A model generated the notes under the pieces. It was not told the DNA's origin, searched no databases, and was given only the letters and a program-made list of their open reading frames with translations. Positions 1 through 8,727 of a DNA stretch of 64,000 nucleotides are shown here, piece by piece. A program made the translations under genes and the position numbers. Location: positions 32,042 to 96,041 of the forward strand of contig BGOK01000010.1 of assembly GCA_003569205.1 (NCBI GenBank), given 5' to 3'. This DNA is from Verrucomicrobiota bacterium. GTDB taxonomy: Bacteria; Verrucomicrobiota; Verrucomicrobiia; Opitutales; UBA953. Every line of letters starts with the position of its first letter. The first letter of the stretch is position 1.

Positions 1-592
1 TGGAGACATAGACAACCTTTTCGCCGTCTTTCGACGTGGCGGTCACTTCCGTGACGGTCACCGCGACCACCCAGCGTCCGTCCGGGGATTTACTACCATA
101 ACGCGAAGCGCTCAGGATGCGCGTTGAACCCGAACTGCGGATTCGGCCACCGGTGGGTGCCGGCTTCAATTCAGGCGCCTTCGCCGGGTCTTGTTTCACT
201 ACCGAGCCATCTGGTGAAAGCGTGCAGACGAAACCATTGCCCTCGATCCACAGCGTGCCGTCGTTCTGGGGAAGCACGCGGGAGATGCCGAGATTGCGAG
301 CCTCGGCCTTGGGTTTGATTTCCTTGCGGAGCGCGGCCGCCAAAGCTTCCGCATTAAAAGCCGGCGTCAGCTTCCCCGTCGCACACTCGACGAGTTTAAA
401 TTCCGTCAGGCCTTCCGGCGTCCGCCAGCTATAGGTGAGACGCTCACCGGAGGGGGACCATTGGACGTTCTCCAAGCGGGTATTACTGATGGAGCGACTC
501 CACGTTTCAGACTGCTTTTGCGAAAGCTGAGTGGATGAGACTTGGGCACAGAGTACCCAAGGAAACAGCAGCCATAAGCAGCGAAGGGGCAT
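1..592 (-). CDS. S9-family peptidase, N-terminal part (runs off window start)
   Basis: Reading the minus strand from an ATG at 592 gives an uninterrupted frame to base 1, about 197 codons with no stop, so the 3' part lies outside the window. The protein starts with a short exported leader (MPLRCLWLLFPWVLCAQ) and then contains NVQWSPSGERLTYSW, a 'LVECATGKLTPAFNAEALAAAL' -like stretch split over about residues 67-90, and SPDGRWVVAV further on. Repeated 'SPDG' blades and the 'ATGK..PAF....LA.AL' block are typical of the DPP IV N-terminal beta-propeller of S9 prolyl oligopeptidase-type exported peptidases. The catalytic alpha/beta-hydrolase domain is not in view, so activity cannot be judged. It is followed by a 55-bp gap and then by the haem protein on the same strand upstream. 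Confidence 0.7.
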   Translation of the reverse strand, partial: MPLRCLWLLFPWVLCAQVSSTQLSQKQSETWSRSISNTRLENVQWSPSGERLTYSWRTPEGLTEFKLVECATGKLTPAFNAEALAAALRKEIKPKAEARNLGISRVLPQNDGTLWIEGNGFVCTLSPDGSVVKQDPAKAPELKPAPTGGRIRSSGSTRILSASRYGSKSPDGRWVVAVTVTEVTATSKDGEKVVYVS

Positions 593-646
593 ACCGACAT
601 TAAACACCCAATAGTTTAAGTATTCAACCCTACATCAAACTAGGGT

Positions 647-3600
647 CTACTTCTTAGCCTTCGGGGCCTTCGTCTTCAGCGAAGCTAAGTAGGCCACGAC
701 ATCACGGAGCTCGTCGGGGGTCAGAATACCGAGCATCGGCGGCATCATTGAGATGGGCGGCGTGCGGCTGACGACCGCCCCGGGCGCGACGTCCTTCATG
801 ACCCCATCTGCTTGGCGTAAGCGCAAGGCCAACGGGGTCTCGCTGAGGACGCTACCGGCCAAAACCTCCCCCGACTTTAAAGTCAGGGTCTCAAACCCAA
901 AGCCAGGCACAATCTTCGCGGAAGGATTGATGAGCGACTCGGCGATTTCCGCCGGGGTCCGTTGCTCGCCGACTTTCTTTAAATGCGGTCCGACCTCGCT
1001 ACCTTCGTCTGACTCAAAGCGGTGGCAGGCGACGCAATTAGCGGCAAGGTGTTCTTGCGCAAGGGCGCGACCACGCACGGGGTCGCCACCCGCGAGCAAG
1101 AGTTCATAGGGTAGCCCAGGCGCGGCTAGCTGCTCGGGCTTGCGAGTCGCTTCCAGATAACGTTGTAGGGCAACCTTGACCGCAGGCTCGGTCGAGCCCA
1201 GCGCAGCAAGGAAGACATCTAAACGGAGGGACTCGTTGAACTTGGGCTGCGAAAGCTTGTTGACCAGGGTTAGGCGCGGTTGGCTCGCCGCCGCTTCGGC
1301 GCTGGCAAAGAGCACGCGGACCGCCGCTTGCTTTTCGGCGAGGTTAGACCCCGCGACATCAAGGAAACGGATGGAAACCGACAAGGCGCTGGCCGGGTCA
1401 ACTTGGGCCAGCAGTTGCATCCCCTCGATTCGCAGCGTCGTTTCGCTCCCATCGTTGGTGGCGGCCAGGAGGGCTTCCTTGATGGCGGCTGGGGACTCCG
1501 TCTTAGCCGACAGGAGTCGGAGGACCTGCAAGCGGACCGACGCGCCGATCTTAGTGTCCTTGGCTAACTTTAGTAAATCAGTGGTCGGTACGTCCAGCCC
1601 GTAGCGAACTAGGATTTCGACGCCCTTCGCCTTAAGTGACTCGTTTTTAAACGCGAGTAGTTTGGCCTGACCTTGCCGAAGGACAGCGGTCAAGGCAGGG
1701 CGATCGCGCTTGGTGTAGCGCTTGGCCGTACCATCAACGAGGTCAAGGATGGGCGGAAGTTCGAAGACCAAGAGGGCTTGGAGCGCTTCATCCACCAACG
1801 GGGTAGACTCTGGTTGTGACTCTAGCCACCGGAGGATGCGTTTAGCAGCCTCGGGGCTTCCTTCGCGGAGGTTCTGATTAATGACTCGGCGGAAGGCCGT
1901 GGCGGGCAAGGTAGACTGGCCTAACGACTGGGCCAAGGCGGCCTGAGCCGCGGGGATACCTTCATCATCATGGATGGCACGGACGGCTTCGTTGAGCACG
2001 TCCTGGTGGGGAGAGGCCAGCAACTGGGCCAAGAGTGGGGAACGCTGCCTGGCTAAGGCCAAGGTAGCAAAGGTAGCCGGGGCGGCTTCCGGGCCTTGGG
2101 CCAGTTTCAACAAATCTTCTGACCGCTGAGTCCCTGCCAAACCCATGACTAAACCATGTCGCAACCACGGCATCTTCAGGTCAGCGGTCGCATCGTGGAG
2201 GAAAGCTCCGATGGGGGCTGGCGTCGCGACCAAGCCGAAACGACCGAGACCTAACCGCCCCAAGGTGATGCCAGCCTGCATCCGGAGGCGGGGGTTAGTA
2301 GAAGCGAGTTGAGCTACAATCTTCTGTGCAATGGCGTCAGTGATTTCGGTCTCGAGCGTCATACGCGTGGGGGGAGGTAAGCGCCCCTCCGAAAGAACCT
2401 TGAGCGTCTGCACGCGGATTTCGTCGTCCGCATCGCCGAGGAGTTGCGTCGCCCCTTGGAGAGAAGTCAGCCGACCATGGCGTAAACCCATGCCCCAACC
2501 CCAAATGGCATGGATGCGGGCGAGGCGCTCACTCTTAACATTCAGAGCGACAGCGAGTAGGTCAGCCCAAGCCCCGAGTCGATCTAAGCGGAGCGTGGCA
2601 TTGACGCGGACCCGTTGGTCGGGGTGTCCCAATAATGCCAAGAGACGTTCTTTCGGCAGTGGGGTCGAAAGCGGGAGCGAGAGGATTTCTTTGGATACGG
2701 GATCGGTCTTCGTGGCGACGTCCATGTTCCAGACCGCCCCTTTACCGTCGAGCGGGTAGCCGCCAATCCAGTCCGCGAAATAGGCCTTCCCATCGGGCCC
2801 CCAGGCCATCCCGATGCCCATGATGCCTCGGTTGATCGTGCGAAGACCCACCATCGTGAAACTATCACCGGCGGGCTGGAGCGCGAAAGCATCCATCTTA
2901 CCATTCGGGAACTGATCGAGGATGAACTGACCGCGCAGGGAGCCATCCAGCGCGTGGCCTGGCTCCCGCAGGAAGCCCGCGGGACCATCGGAGTAATTGG
3001 CGACCGGCGGGGTGTAGCAGAGGGGCTGATTCGGGGCACCGTTAGGCTGCCAAATGTTTTCACGCATCCAGCGGCTGTTCAGCTTCATGTACTGGTGCTG
3101 ATTCCGCCAACCCGTGTCGGAACCTTCGACGACGTAGACCAGGCGTTCACGCTCCTTGGGTTGGTCGGCATCGTTATCGACGCCAATAATATTCCCCAAA
3201 TCGTCGAAAGCAATTTCCTGCACGTTGCGTAAGCCGGAGGCAAAGACCTCAAAGCCCGAACCATCAGGCTCGGAGCGGAACACGGCGCCCGAGTGCGGAT
3301 AGAAGAAATGTTTTCCTTCCTTACTGGTGACGTTCGACCCTTTATCGCCAATCGTCCAATAGATGCGACCATCGGGACCAAGGCGTAAGCCATGCATGTC
3401 ATGACCCGCGTAAGCGATATGGGCGCCGAAGCCGGTAACAACCAACTCCTTCAAGTCAGCAACGCCGTCGCCATCGGTATCCTTTAACCGCCAGAGATCC
3501 GGTTGCGCCGTCACATAGACCCACCCGTCATGATAAAGTATCCCCGCGGCGATACCGGCACCGACGGCGTTGAAGCCCTCGGCGAAGAGGGTCATCTTAT

Positions 3601-3994
3601 CCGCCACACCATTTCCGTCCGTATCGACTATCTTATAGATACGCTCTTTATGGAACGAGAGATCCTTCCAATCAACGCTGCCATCCCCGTTGTGATCCTT
3701 GACGCTCCCACGGGGGCCTGGCAGAACGCCCGGTGCCATCACTCGCTTATAGAAAGCCTCCTTCTCGAGCGGAGAGGTGAGGGCGACGTCGTCAGCAACC
3801 CACTGCATGTGCTCGCGAATGTCGAGGTCGCCCACCTTGCGGCGTGTCGTGGCACACACGTAGACCGCCCCTTTCTCATCGACGGTCACAGCCACGGGGT
3901 CAGGCACATTGATTGCCCCAGACCACTTTACAGGGGTCACTTCCGCCGCCGAAAGGCCGAGGGTACAGGCAAACAGGGCAAACAGAGGGCGCAT
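647..3994 (-). CDS. exported dehydrogenase-like haem protein (PVC membrane-bound dehydrogenase type)
   Basis: The protein is 1115 residues from the chosen ATG at 3994. A longer frame to 4051 exists, but this ATG gives a clean signal peptide (MRPLFALFACTLGLSAAE). The N-terminal half is a beta-propeller with several DxDGDG/DxNGDG calcium-loop-like motifs (about residues 95-190), resembling the PQQ/glucose dehydrogenase-like domain of the planctomycete 'putative membrane-bound dehydrogenase' family. The middle is helical and HEAT-like (repeated LL..LASP, LRMQAGITLGRLG). The C-terminal domain carries one c-type haem motif, CVACH, at residues 987-991, with a candidate axial methionine in a MMPP motif near 1083. 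It probably acts in the periplasm as an electron-transferring oxidoreductase; the substrate is unknown. The family assignment is strong and the reaction is inference. Confidence 0.85.
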   Translation of the reverse strand: MRPLFALFACTLGLSAAEVTPVKWSGAINVPDPVAVTVDEKGAVYVCATTRRKVGDLDIREHMQWVADDVALTSPLEKEAFYKRVMAPGVLPGPRGSVKDHNGDGSVDWKDLSFHKERIYKIVDTDGNGVADKMTLFAEGFNAVGAGIAAGILYHDGWVYVTAQPDLWRLKDTDGDGVADLKELVVTGFGAHIAYAGHDMHGLRLGPDGRIYWTIGDKGSNVTSKEGKHFFYPHSGAVFRSEPDGSGFEVFASGLRNVQEIAFDDLGNIIGVDNDADQPKERERLVYVVEGSDTGWRNQHQYMKLNSRWMRENIWQPNGAPNQPLCYTPPVANYSDGPAGFLREPGHALDGSLRGQFILDQFPNGKMDAFALQPAGDSFTMVGLRTINRGIMGIGMAWGPDGKAYFADWIGGYPLDGKGAVWNMDVATKTDPVSKEILSLPLSTPLPKERLLALLGHPDQRVRVNATLRLDRLGAWADLLAVALNVKSERLARIHAIWGWGMGLRHGRLTSLQGATQLLGDADDEIRVQTLKVLSEGRLPPPTRMTLETEITDAIAQKIVAQLASTNPRLRMQAGITLGRLGLGRFGLVATPAPIGAFLHDATADLKMPWLRHGLVMGLAGTQRSEDLLKLAQGPEAAPATFATLALARQRSPLLAQLLASPHQDVLNEAVRAIHDDEGIPAAQAALAQSLGQSTLPATAFRRVINQNLREGSPEAAKRILRWLESQPESTPLVDEALQALLVFELPPILDLVDGTAKRYTKRDRPALTAVLRQGQAKLLAFKNESLKAKGVEILVRYGLDVPTTDLLKLAKDTKIGASVRLQVLRLLSAKTESPAAIKEALLAATNDGSETTLRIEGMQLLAQVDPASALSVSIRFLDVAGSNLAEKQAAVRVLFASAEAAASQPRLTLVNKLSQPKFNESLRLDVFLAALGSTEPAVKVALQRYLEATRKPEQLAAPGLPYELLLAGGDPVRGRALAQEHLAANCVACHRFESDEGSEVGPHLKKVGEQRTPAEIAESLINPSAKIVPGFGFETLTLKSGEVLAGSVLSETPLALRLRQADGVMKDVAPGAVVSRTPPISMMPPMLGILTPDELRDVVAYLASLKTKAPKAKK

Positions 3995-4068
3995 CACACC
4001 TTCTTTAACCCACCAAGACCAGGTAAAGTTCCCTCGGACCATGGGCTCCAAGCACTAAAATACTTTCA

Positions 4069-4200
4069 TTATCCCCGTTTCGGCTTGGTCCCGTGATAAA
4101 CGAGATGGTGTCCAAGGCGCTTAAGCACCTTGGCCGTAGCCAAGCCCACCTGAAGGGTGAGCTGATCGACGAAGCAAGGAACGAAGCGCGAAATGCGCAC
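4069..4200 (-). pseudogene. lutA: truncated lutA-like fragment (lactate utilisation Fe-S protein N-terminus)
   Basis: A GTG at 4200 lies 3 bases after the stop of the aldolase/dehydrogenase gene and opens a 43-codon frame ending in TAA at 4069-4071. Its product begins RISRFVPCFVDQL and continues with QVGLATAKVLKRLG, which is the opening of LutA, the cysteine-rich subunit of the LutABC L-lactate oxidase (known family start: F.PC.VDQ..P.VG.A...LLERLG). After KRLG the sequence diverges (HHLVYHGTKPKRG) and stops, so all CCG Fe-S/disulfide-reductase motifs are missing. In the intact operon this gene would oxidise the L-lactate made by the upstream dehydrogenase. It is read as a remnant and is unlikely to be functional. 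Confidence 0.7.
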
Positions 4201-4203
4201 GTT

Positions 4204-6396
4204 TTAGCGGAGGAACGCCTCGTGGAGGCCGCCGTCGACCGTGATGATTTGGCCGGTCGTCTTGCTGAGGCGATTAGTCACGAGGAGGAAATAGGCTTCA
4301 GCCTGGTCGGCAGGGGTGATGGGGTTCTTGGTCAGGGTCCGATCGGCGTAGAAGCGGGAGAGCTTCGTAGTCAGCGAGTCGGATGCCTCATCATCGGTGT
4401 AAGGAATGTTATACTTCGCAAGCGACGCAATCACTCGGTCGCGCGGGAACATGGCCGAACCTTGGACGACGGTCGCCGGGGCGACGCCGTTGACACGAAC
4501 CAGCGGGGAAAGCTCCATCGCCAATTCGCGGACGAGGTGGTTGGCCGCAGCCTTCGAGGTATCATAGGCAACCGAGCCCTTCTTGGCCACTGCGGCATTA
4601 GCGCTCGTGGTCAGGACGAGGTTACCGCGGAGGCCCTGTTCTTTCCAGGTCTTAAAGGCTTCGTCCGCGACGAGGTAGCTGCCCGTGACATTGAGGGCGA
4701 AGGTGAGAGCCCACTTGTCGTCGGGGATGTGACCAGTGGTATCCGGCGAGACGAAGATACCAGCCGTCACGCAGATGGAGTCGAAGCAACCGTAGGCGAG
4801 GGCGACCTGATCCAGCATCTTGCGAATCGAAGCGCGGTCCATGATGTCGCCGCCGAGGCCGATGGCTGGGCCGCAATTTGAGAGACCCGTGCCGGCAACG
4901 CCGATACCGACGCCATACTTATCGGTGATTTCCTTGGCCGTGGCTTGCGCAGCTTCGACGTTCTTGTCGACGCAGACGATATGGGCGCCTTCCTTGACGA
5001 GGCGGTGGGCGGTTTCCTTACCAATGCCCGAGCCGGCACCGACGACGATGATGACCTGACGGGCGAGTTCCTTCTCAGCCGGCATGCGCTTGAGTTTGGC
5101 TTCTTCCAAGAGCCAATACTCGATGTCGAAAGCTTCCTGCTGCGGCAGCGAGACGTATTCATCAATCGCTTCTGCACCGCGCATGACTTCGACGGCACAG
5201 TTATAGAATTCAGCCGTGACGCGGGATTCGGACTTATCCTTACCCCAAGCGATCATGCCGAGACCAGGGATGAGAACGACGGTCGGGTTCGCATCGCGCA
5301 TAGCGGGCGAGTTCGCACGCTTACAGGCGTTGTAATAAGCGGCGTAGTCCTTGCGATACTGCTCGAGGGCAGCGACCAGCTTGGCCTTGAGGGCCGCGAC
5401 GTCTTCGGACTGCGGATTCCAAGCGACATAGAGGGGCTTGATCTTCGTGCGAAGGAAGTGGTCTGGGCAGGAGGTGCCGAGTTCGGCGAGGCGCGGGGCA
5501 TCGACCGAGTTGACGAAACGGAGGATCTTCGCGTCGTCCTGGATCGTGCCGACGAAGCGCTTCTCCTGGGAGACTTGACCGCGCAGCCAAGGCAGGATGG
5601 CCGAGAGGGTGGCGTGCCGCTGCTCGGTTTCGAGCGTCTGGTACTTGGCGCCGCCGAAGGCCTTGGCGTCGCCGCCCTTGGCCTGGTACTTGCCATCGAT
5701 GTAGGCCGACGCCTGTTCGATCATGGCCAAAGTCAGCTCGTAGCAGGCCTTATCGTCGTCCGCCCAGGAGATGAAGCCGTGCTGGCCCATCATGATAGCT
5801 TTGATGTCTGGCTGGGCGCGGGAAATATCCTGCATGGCGAGGCCGAGTTCGAAGCCCGGGCGCATCCACTTCACGTAGGCCATCTTTCCGGCGAAGATCT
5901 GCTTGGTCAGGGCCTCGCAGTTCTTAGAAGCTGCGATTGAGATAATCGCATTAGGGTGCATGTGGTCGACATGCTTACCTGGTAGGAAGCTGTGCAGCGG
6001 GGTATCAATCGAAGACGCGCGGGGGTTAAGATTGAACGTGGTGTGGTTATACATCGCCACCATGTCATCCTCGGCCTGGGACTTCAGGCCCTTGTCAGCA
6101 CGTGCGGCATAGACCGCCTGGAGGCTGATGAGCTTATCCTGATAGAGAGAGGAGAAATTCTCACGGAGGCTGGTGCGCAGGTCACCGCCCGAACCCTTGA
6201 CCCAGAGCACTGGGGTTTCCTTGCCAGTCAGGGGGTCCTTTTCAACAATCTTGGAGGAGGTGTTGCCGCCGCCCGTGTTGGTAATGCGCTGATCGGCGCC
6301 CAACTGATTGGAGCGGTAGATTAGGCGGGCCACCGGATCGAGTTTCGCCGCTTCGGCGTCGTTCCAGAGGTGGGAGACGTGCTTGTAGGTATACAT
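4204..6396 (-). CDS. rhaD: bifunctional rhamnulose-1-phosphate aldolase / lactaldehyde dehydrogenase (SDR)
   Basis: The 730-residue protein has two fused enzymes. The N-terminal half is a class II zinc aldolase: the GGGNTSSK phosphate-binding motif lies near residues 42-49 and the zinc ligands are in HVDHMH at 142-147. The C-terminal part, from about residue 450, is a short-chain dehydrogenase with VVGAGSGIGKETA for NAD(P) and YDTSK as the catalytic Tyr-Lys pair, ending in TGQIITVDGG. This architecture matches the RhaD aldolase-ADH family (B. subtilis RhaEW), which cleaves L-rhamnulose-1-phosphate to DHAP and L-lactaldehyde and processes the latter. Cytoplasmic. It is transcribed after the kinase with a 43-bp gap, and the lutA remnant follows after 3 bases. 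Length and motifs look intact. Confidence 0.93.
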   Translation of the reverse strand: MYTYKHVSHLWNDAEAAKLDPVARLIYRSNQLGADQRITNTGGGNTSSKIVEKDPLTGKETPVLWVKGSGGDLRTSLRENFSSLYQDKLISLQAVYAARADKGLKSQAEDDMVAMYNHTTFNLNPRASSIDTPLHSFLPGKHVDHMHPNAIISIAASKNCEALTKQIFAGKMAYVKWMRPGFELGLAMQDISRAQPDIKAIMMGQHGFISWADDDKACYELTLAMIEQASAYIDGKYQAKGGDAKAFGGAKYQTLETEQRHATLSAILPWLRGQVSQEKRFVGTIQDDAKILRFVNSVDAPRLAELGTSCPDHFLRTKIKPLYVAWNPQSEDVAALKAKLVAALEQYRKDYAAYYNACKRANSPAMRDANPTVVLIPGLGMIAWGKDKSESRVTAEFYNCAVEVMRGAEAIDEYVSLPQQEAFDIEYWLLEEAKLKRMPAEKELARQVIIVVGAGSGIGKETAHRLVKEGAHIVCVDKNVEAAQATAKEITDKYGVGIGVAGTGLSNCGPAIGLGGDIMDRASIRKMLDQVALAYGCFDSICVTAGIFVSPDTTGHIPDDKWALTFALNVTGSYLVADEAFKTWKEQGLRGNLVLTTSANAAVAKKGSVAYDTSKAAANHLVRELAMELSPLVRVNGVAPATVVQGSAMFPRDRVIASLAKYNIPYTDDEASDSLTTKLSRFYADRTLTKNPITPADQAEAYFLLVTNRLSKTTGQIITVDGGLHEAFLR

Positions 6397-6439
6397 AGTG
6401 CTTGGCTGGTAAAGGCAGGGAAGGGAGGCTTAAGCAGGT

Positions 6440-7909
6440 TTATGACTTCTTTAAACCATTAAACTTCACTAAGGCGTCGAGCCAATCGAGCGTCGGATTG
6501 GGTTTGTAAGTCACTACTTCAAAGGACTTTCGGACCACTCCGCGGAGGGCATCGAGGTTCTTTAACTCCTTCATCGCGACGGCTTGGACGAGAATATTAC
6601 CCGCGGCGGTGGCTTCGACCGGGCCAGCGATGACCGTCCGGCCCGTGGCGTCAGCCGTGGCTTGGTTCAGGAGTGCATTACGGCAACCACCGCCGACGAT
6701 GTACAAAGTCGAGAGCTTACGGCCTGTTAGTTTCTCGATGCCGTCCATCTCGACACGGTAAAGGAGAGCGAGCGACTCCAGTACGCAGCGGGCAATCTCG
6801 CCATGGGTTTGGGGGACGGGCTGCTTCGTCTCGCGGCAGAAATCTTGGACCTTCTTCACCATATCACCGCGCTTGGCGAAGCGCACGTCATCCGGACGAA
6901 TGAAGCTACGGAGCGCTGGAGCCTTCAGGGCGAGCTTGACGATCTCGCCGTAGTCGGAAACTTCCCCGCGCTCCAGCCACTCACGGCGGCATTCCTGGAG
7001 GACCCACAGGCCCACGAGGTTTTTGAGGAAGCGGGTCGTGCCCGCAAAGCCGACTTCGTTCGTATACTTCGCCTCCCGTACGGTCTCGTTAACGAGAGGC
7101 TTCGGAAGTTCGACGCCCAGCAGGGACCAAGTACCCGAAGAGAGGTAAGCCCAATCGTCACCCTTTGTGGCCGGCACCGCGGCGACGGCGGCGGCGGTGT
7201 CGTGCGCGCACGTCGTGACGACCTCGGCAGACTTGAGGCCGGTTTCCTTGCTTAGGTAAGGCAGCAGTTTCCCAAGCTTCGTGCCCGGAGCCACCGGCTT
7301 CGGGAAGATGTGCTTGGGGATGCCGAGCTTCTTGAGCACCGGCCAAGCCCAGTCGCGCTTACGGGTATCCCATAACTGACTCCCAGAAATGAGCGTCTCT
7401 TCGGCCCGGGCTTGGCCCGTGAGCAGCCAAGTGATGTAATCGCCGATGAGCAGGAACTTGTCGGCAAACGCCAGCATCTCGGGACGATTCTCCACATCGT
7501 CAAACAGCTGATAAAGCGTGTTGATAGAAATAGACGCAATGCCCGTGCCTTCGAATAACTGCTTCTGCGAGAACTTCTTCATCGCCTTATCAAAGGACTT
7601 AAAGCTGCGCTCGTCGCGATAGGTATAGGGCAGGGATAGCATCGGACCATCGCCCTTGAGTAAGACGTAGTCGACGCCCCAGGAGTCGCAGGCGATTGAC
7701 CGGATCGGCCCGAGCTTGGCCCCCTTGGCCAAACCAATCCGAATTTCTCGGAAGATACGGACAATATCCCAGCGCAAGGTACCGTTGGCGGTGATGGCAC
7801 CATTGGCGAAGCGGTGAATCTCCTTCATCGTGAGCTTACCGCCCTTAAGGGTCCCGAAGATCACGCGGCCGGATTCGGCGCCGAGGTCGATGGCAAGGTA
7901 GTTGGACAT
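6440..7909 (-). CDS. rhaB: rhamnulokinase (FGGY family)
   Basis: The 489-residue sugar kinase opens with YLAIDLGAESGRVIFGTL, the RhaB form of the FGGY N-terminal ATPase motif. It contains DSWGVDYVLL and ISINTLYQLFDD, both typical of rhamnulokinases, and a C-terminal VGGGCRNALLNQATADATGR adenosine-binding segment. It phosphorylates L-rhamnulose at C1 (L-fuculose is a possible alternative substrate) in the cytoplasm, supplying the downstream aldolase. The ATG at 7909 is preceded by a pyrimidine-rich stretch with no clear Shine-Dalgarno, as for several genes in this window. The gap to the upstream aldolase gene is 35 bp, so the two are probably cotranscribed. Confidence 0.93.
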   Translation of the reverse strand: MSNYLAIDLGAESGRVIFGTLKGGKLTMKEIHRFANGAITANGTLRWDIVRIFREIRIGLAKGAKLGPIRSIACDSWGVDYVLLKGDGPMLSLPYTYRDERSFKSFDKAMKKFSQKQLFEGTGIASISINTLYQLFDDVENRPEMLAFADKFLLIGDYITWLLTGQARAEETLISGSQLWDTRKRDWAWPVLKKLGIPKHIFPKPVAPGTKLGKLLPYLSKETGLKSAEVVTTCAHDTAAAVAAVPATKGDDWAYLSSGTWSLLGVELPKPLVNETVREAKYTNEVGFAGTTRFLKNLVGLWVLQECRREWLERGEVSDYGEIVKLALKAPALRSFIRPDDVRFAKRGDMVKKVQDFCRETKQPVPQTHGEIARCVLESLALLYRVEMDGIEKLTGRKLSTLYIVGGGCRNALLNQATADATGRTVIAGPVEATAAGNILVQAVAMKELKNLDALRGVVRKSFEVVTYKPNPTLDWLDALVKFNGLKKS

Positions 7910-7944
7910 GGGAAGCAGGAAGGGGAGGGGGAGCGAAAGGGCAA

Positions 7945-8700
7945 TTAGAGCCCGAGCATCTTTTGACGATAATGCTCATCGGGCCGGCCAGCGATGCGCT
8001 CGCACTGCGCAGCGGTCAAGAAAACCGGGCCGCCGAGGGCGGCAGCGCCAACAAAGATCTCGGCGGCTTTTTCGGCCATGAGCAGGGAACCAAGGACGGC
8101 TTTCGGGGACGGGCCGACAGCGATGATACCGTGGTTTTGGAGTAAGATGATTTTGGGCTCACGGCCCGTGCGCTGGACGAAGGCATGCACCTCGCGGCGA
8201 ATCGATTGAGCCAGGCCGAGACCAGGCTCCGCGTAAGGCACGAAGACCGATTCAATGCCGCACATCACGATCTCATCTGGGCAGGCGCGGCGCTCAGCAT
8301 AGTCACGCGCCCGGGGCGAACAGAGAATTTGATTCACCGCAATGGCGTGGACATGGCCAACACAAGCGACGCCAGGTAAAGTCAAAAGGTACGCATGGAA
8401 GAGGGCCTCAATGGAAGGCTTCTTGGCGGCTTCGCTCATGCGGGAGGCGAATAGGATGTTGTCGATTTCCGTATCCGTGGCGGCGGTCGCATCCAAGAGC
8501 GGCAATAAGCGATCAAAGCGGCAAGTCGTCAGGTCGGCGGGTTGGAGCGAGGCGAGGTTGGAGCCGGAAGCCTTGACCGCGAAAGTCTGCTCATCGAGGC
8601 GCAGGGAAGTATTACCTTCACCCAAAATAGCCATCCGCAGCCGCTCACCCCCCAGAGCATGGGAAAGGTCTAACAAGGACTGAAGGGCGTCTTGTGACAT
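7945..8700 (-). CDS. class II aldolase/adducin family protein (fuculose-phosphate aldolase-like)
   Basis: A stand-alone class II aldolase fold of 251 residues: the GEGNTSLR phosphate-binding motif near residues 27-34, the KASGSNLASL block, the zinc-ligand pair in GHVHAIAVNQ, and LQNHGIIAVG towards the C-terminus. Related enzymes cleave L-fuculose-1-phosphate or act on other sugar phosphates, and some members are epimerases, so substrate is uncertain. It is the second class II aldolase in a five-gene unit that already has a fused rhamnulose-1-phosphate aldolase, which suggests a second deoxy-sugar substrate. It lies 27 bp downstream of the regulator and 35 bp upstream of the kinase. Confidence 0.85.
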   Translation of the reverse strand: MSQDALQSLLDLSHALGGERLRMAILGEGNTSLRLDEQTFAVKASGSNLASLQPADLTTCRFDRLLPLLDATAATDTEIDNILFASRMSEAAKKPSIEALFHAYLLTLPGVACVGHVHAIAVNQILCSPRARDYAERRACPDEIVMCGIESVFVPYAEPGLGLAQSIRREVHAFVQRTGREPKIILLQNHGIIAVGPSPKAVLGSLLMAEKAAEIFVGAAALGGPVFLTAAQCERIAGRPDEHYRQKMLGL

Positions 8701-8727
8701 GACCAGGGGCGTCCGCAGTGGACGAAC

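Noticed and set aside
4945..5940. Long plus-strand open frame (331 codons) opposite the aldolase/dehydrogenase gene
   Set aside because: It lies antisense to a gene with clear motifs, has no recognisable domain, and such frames are common in GC-rich codon-biased DNA.
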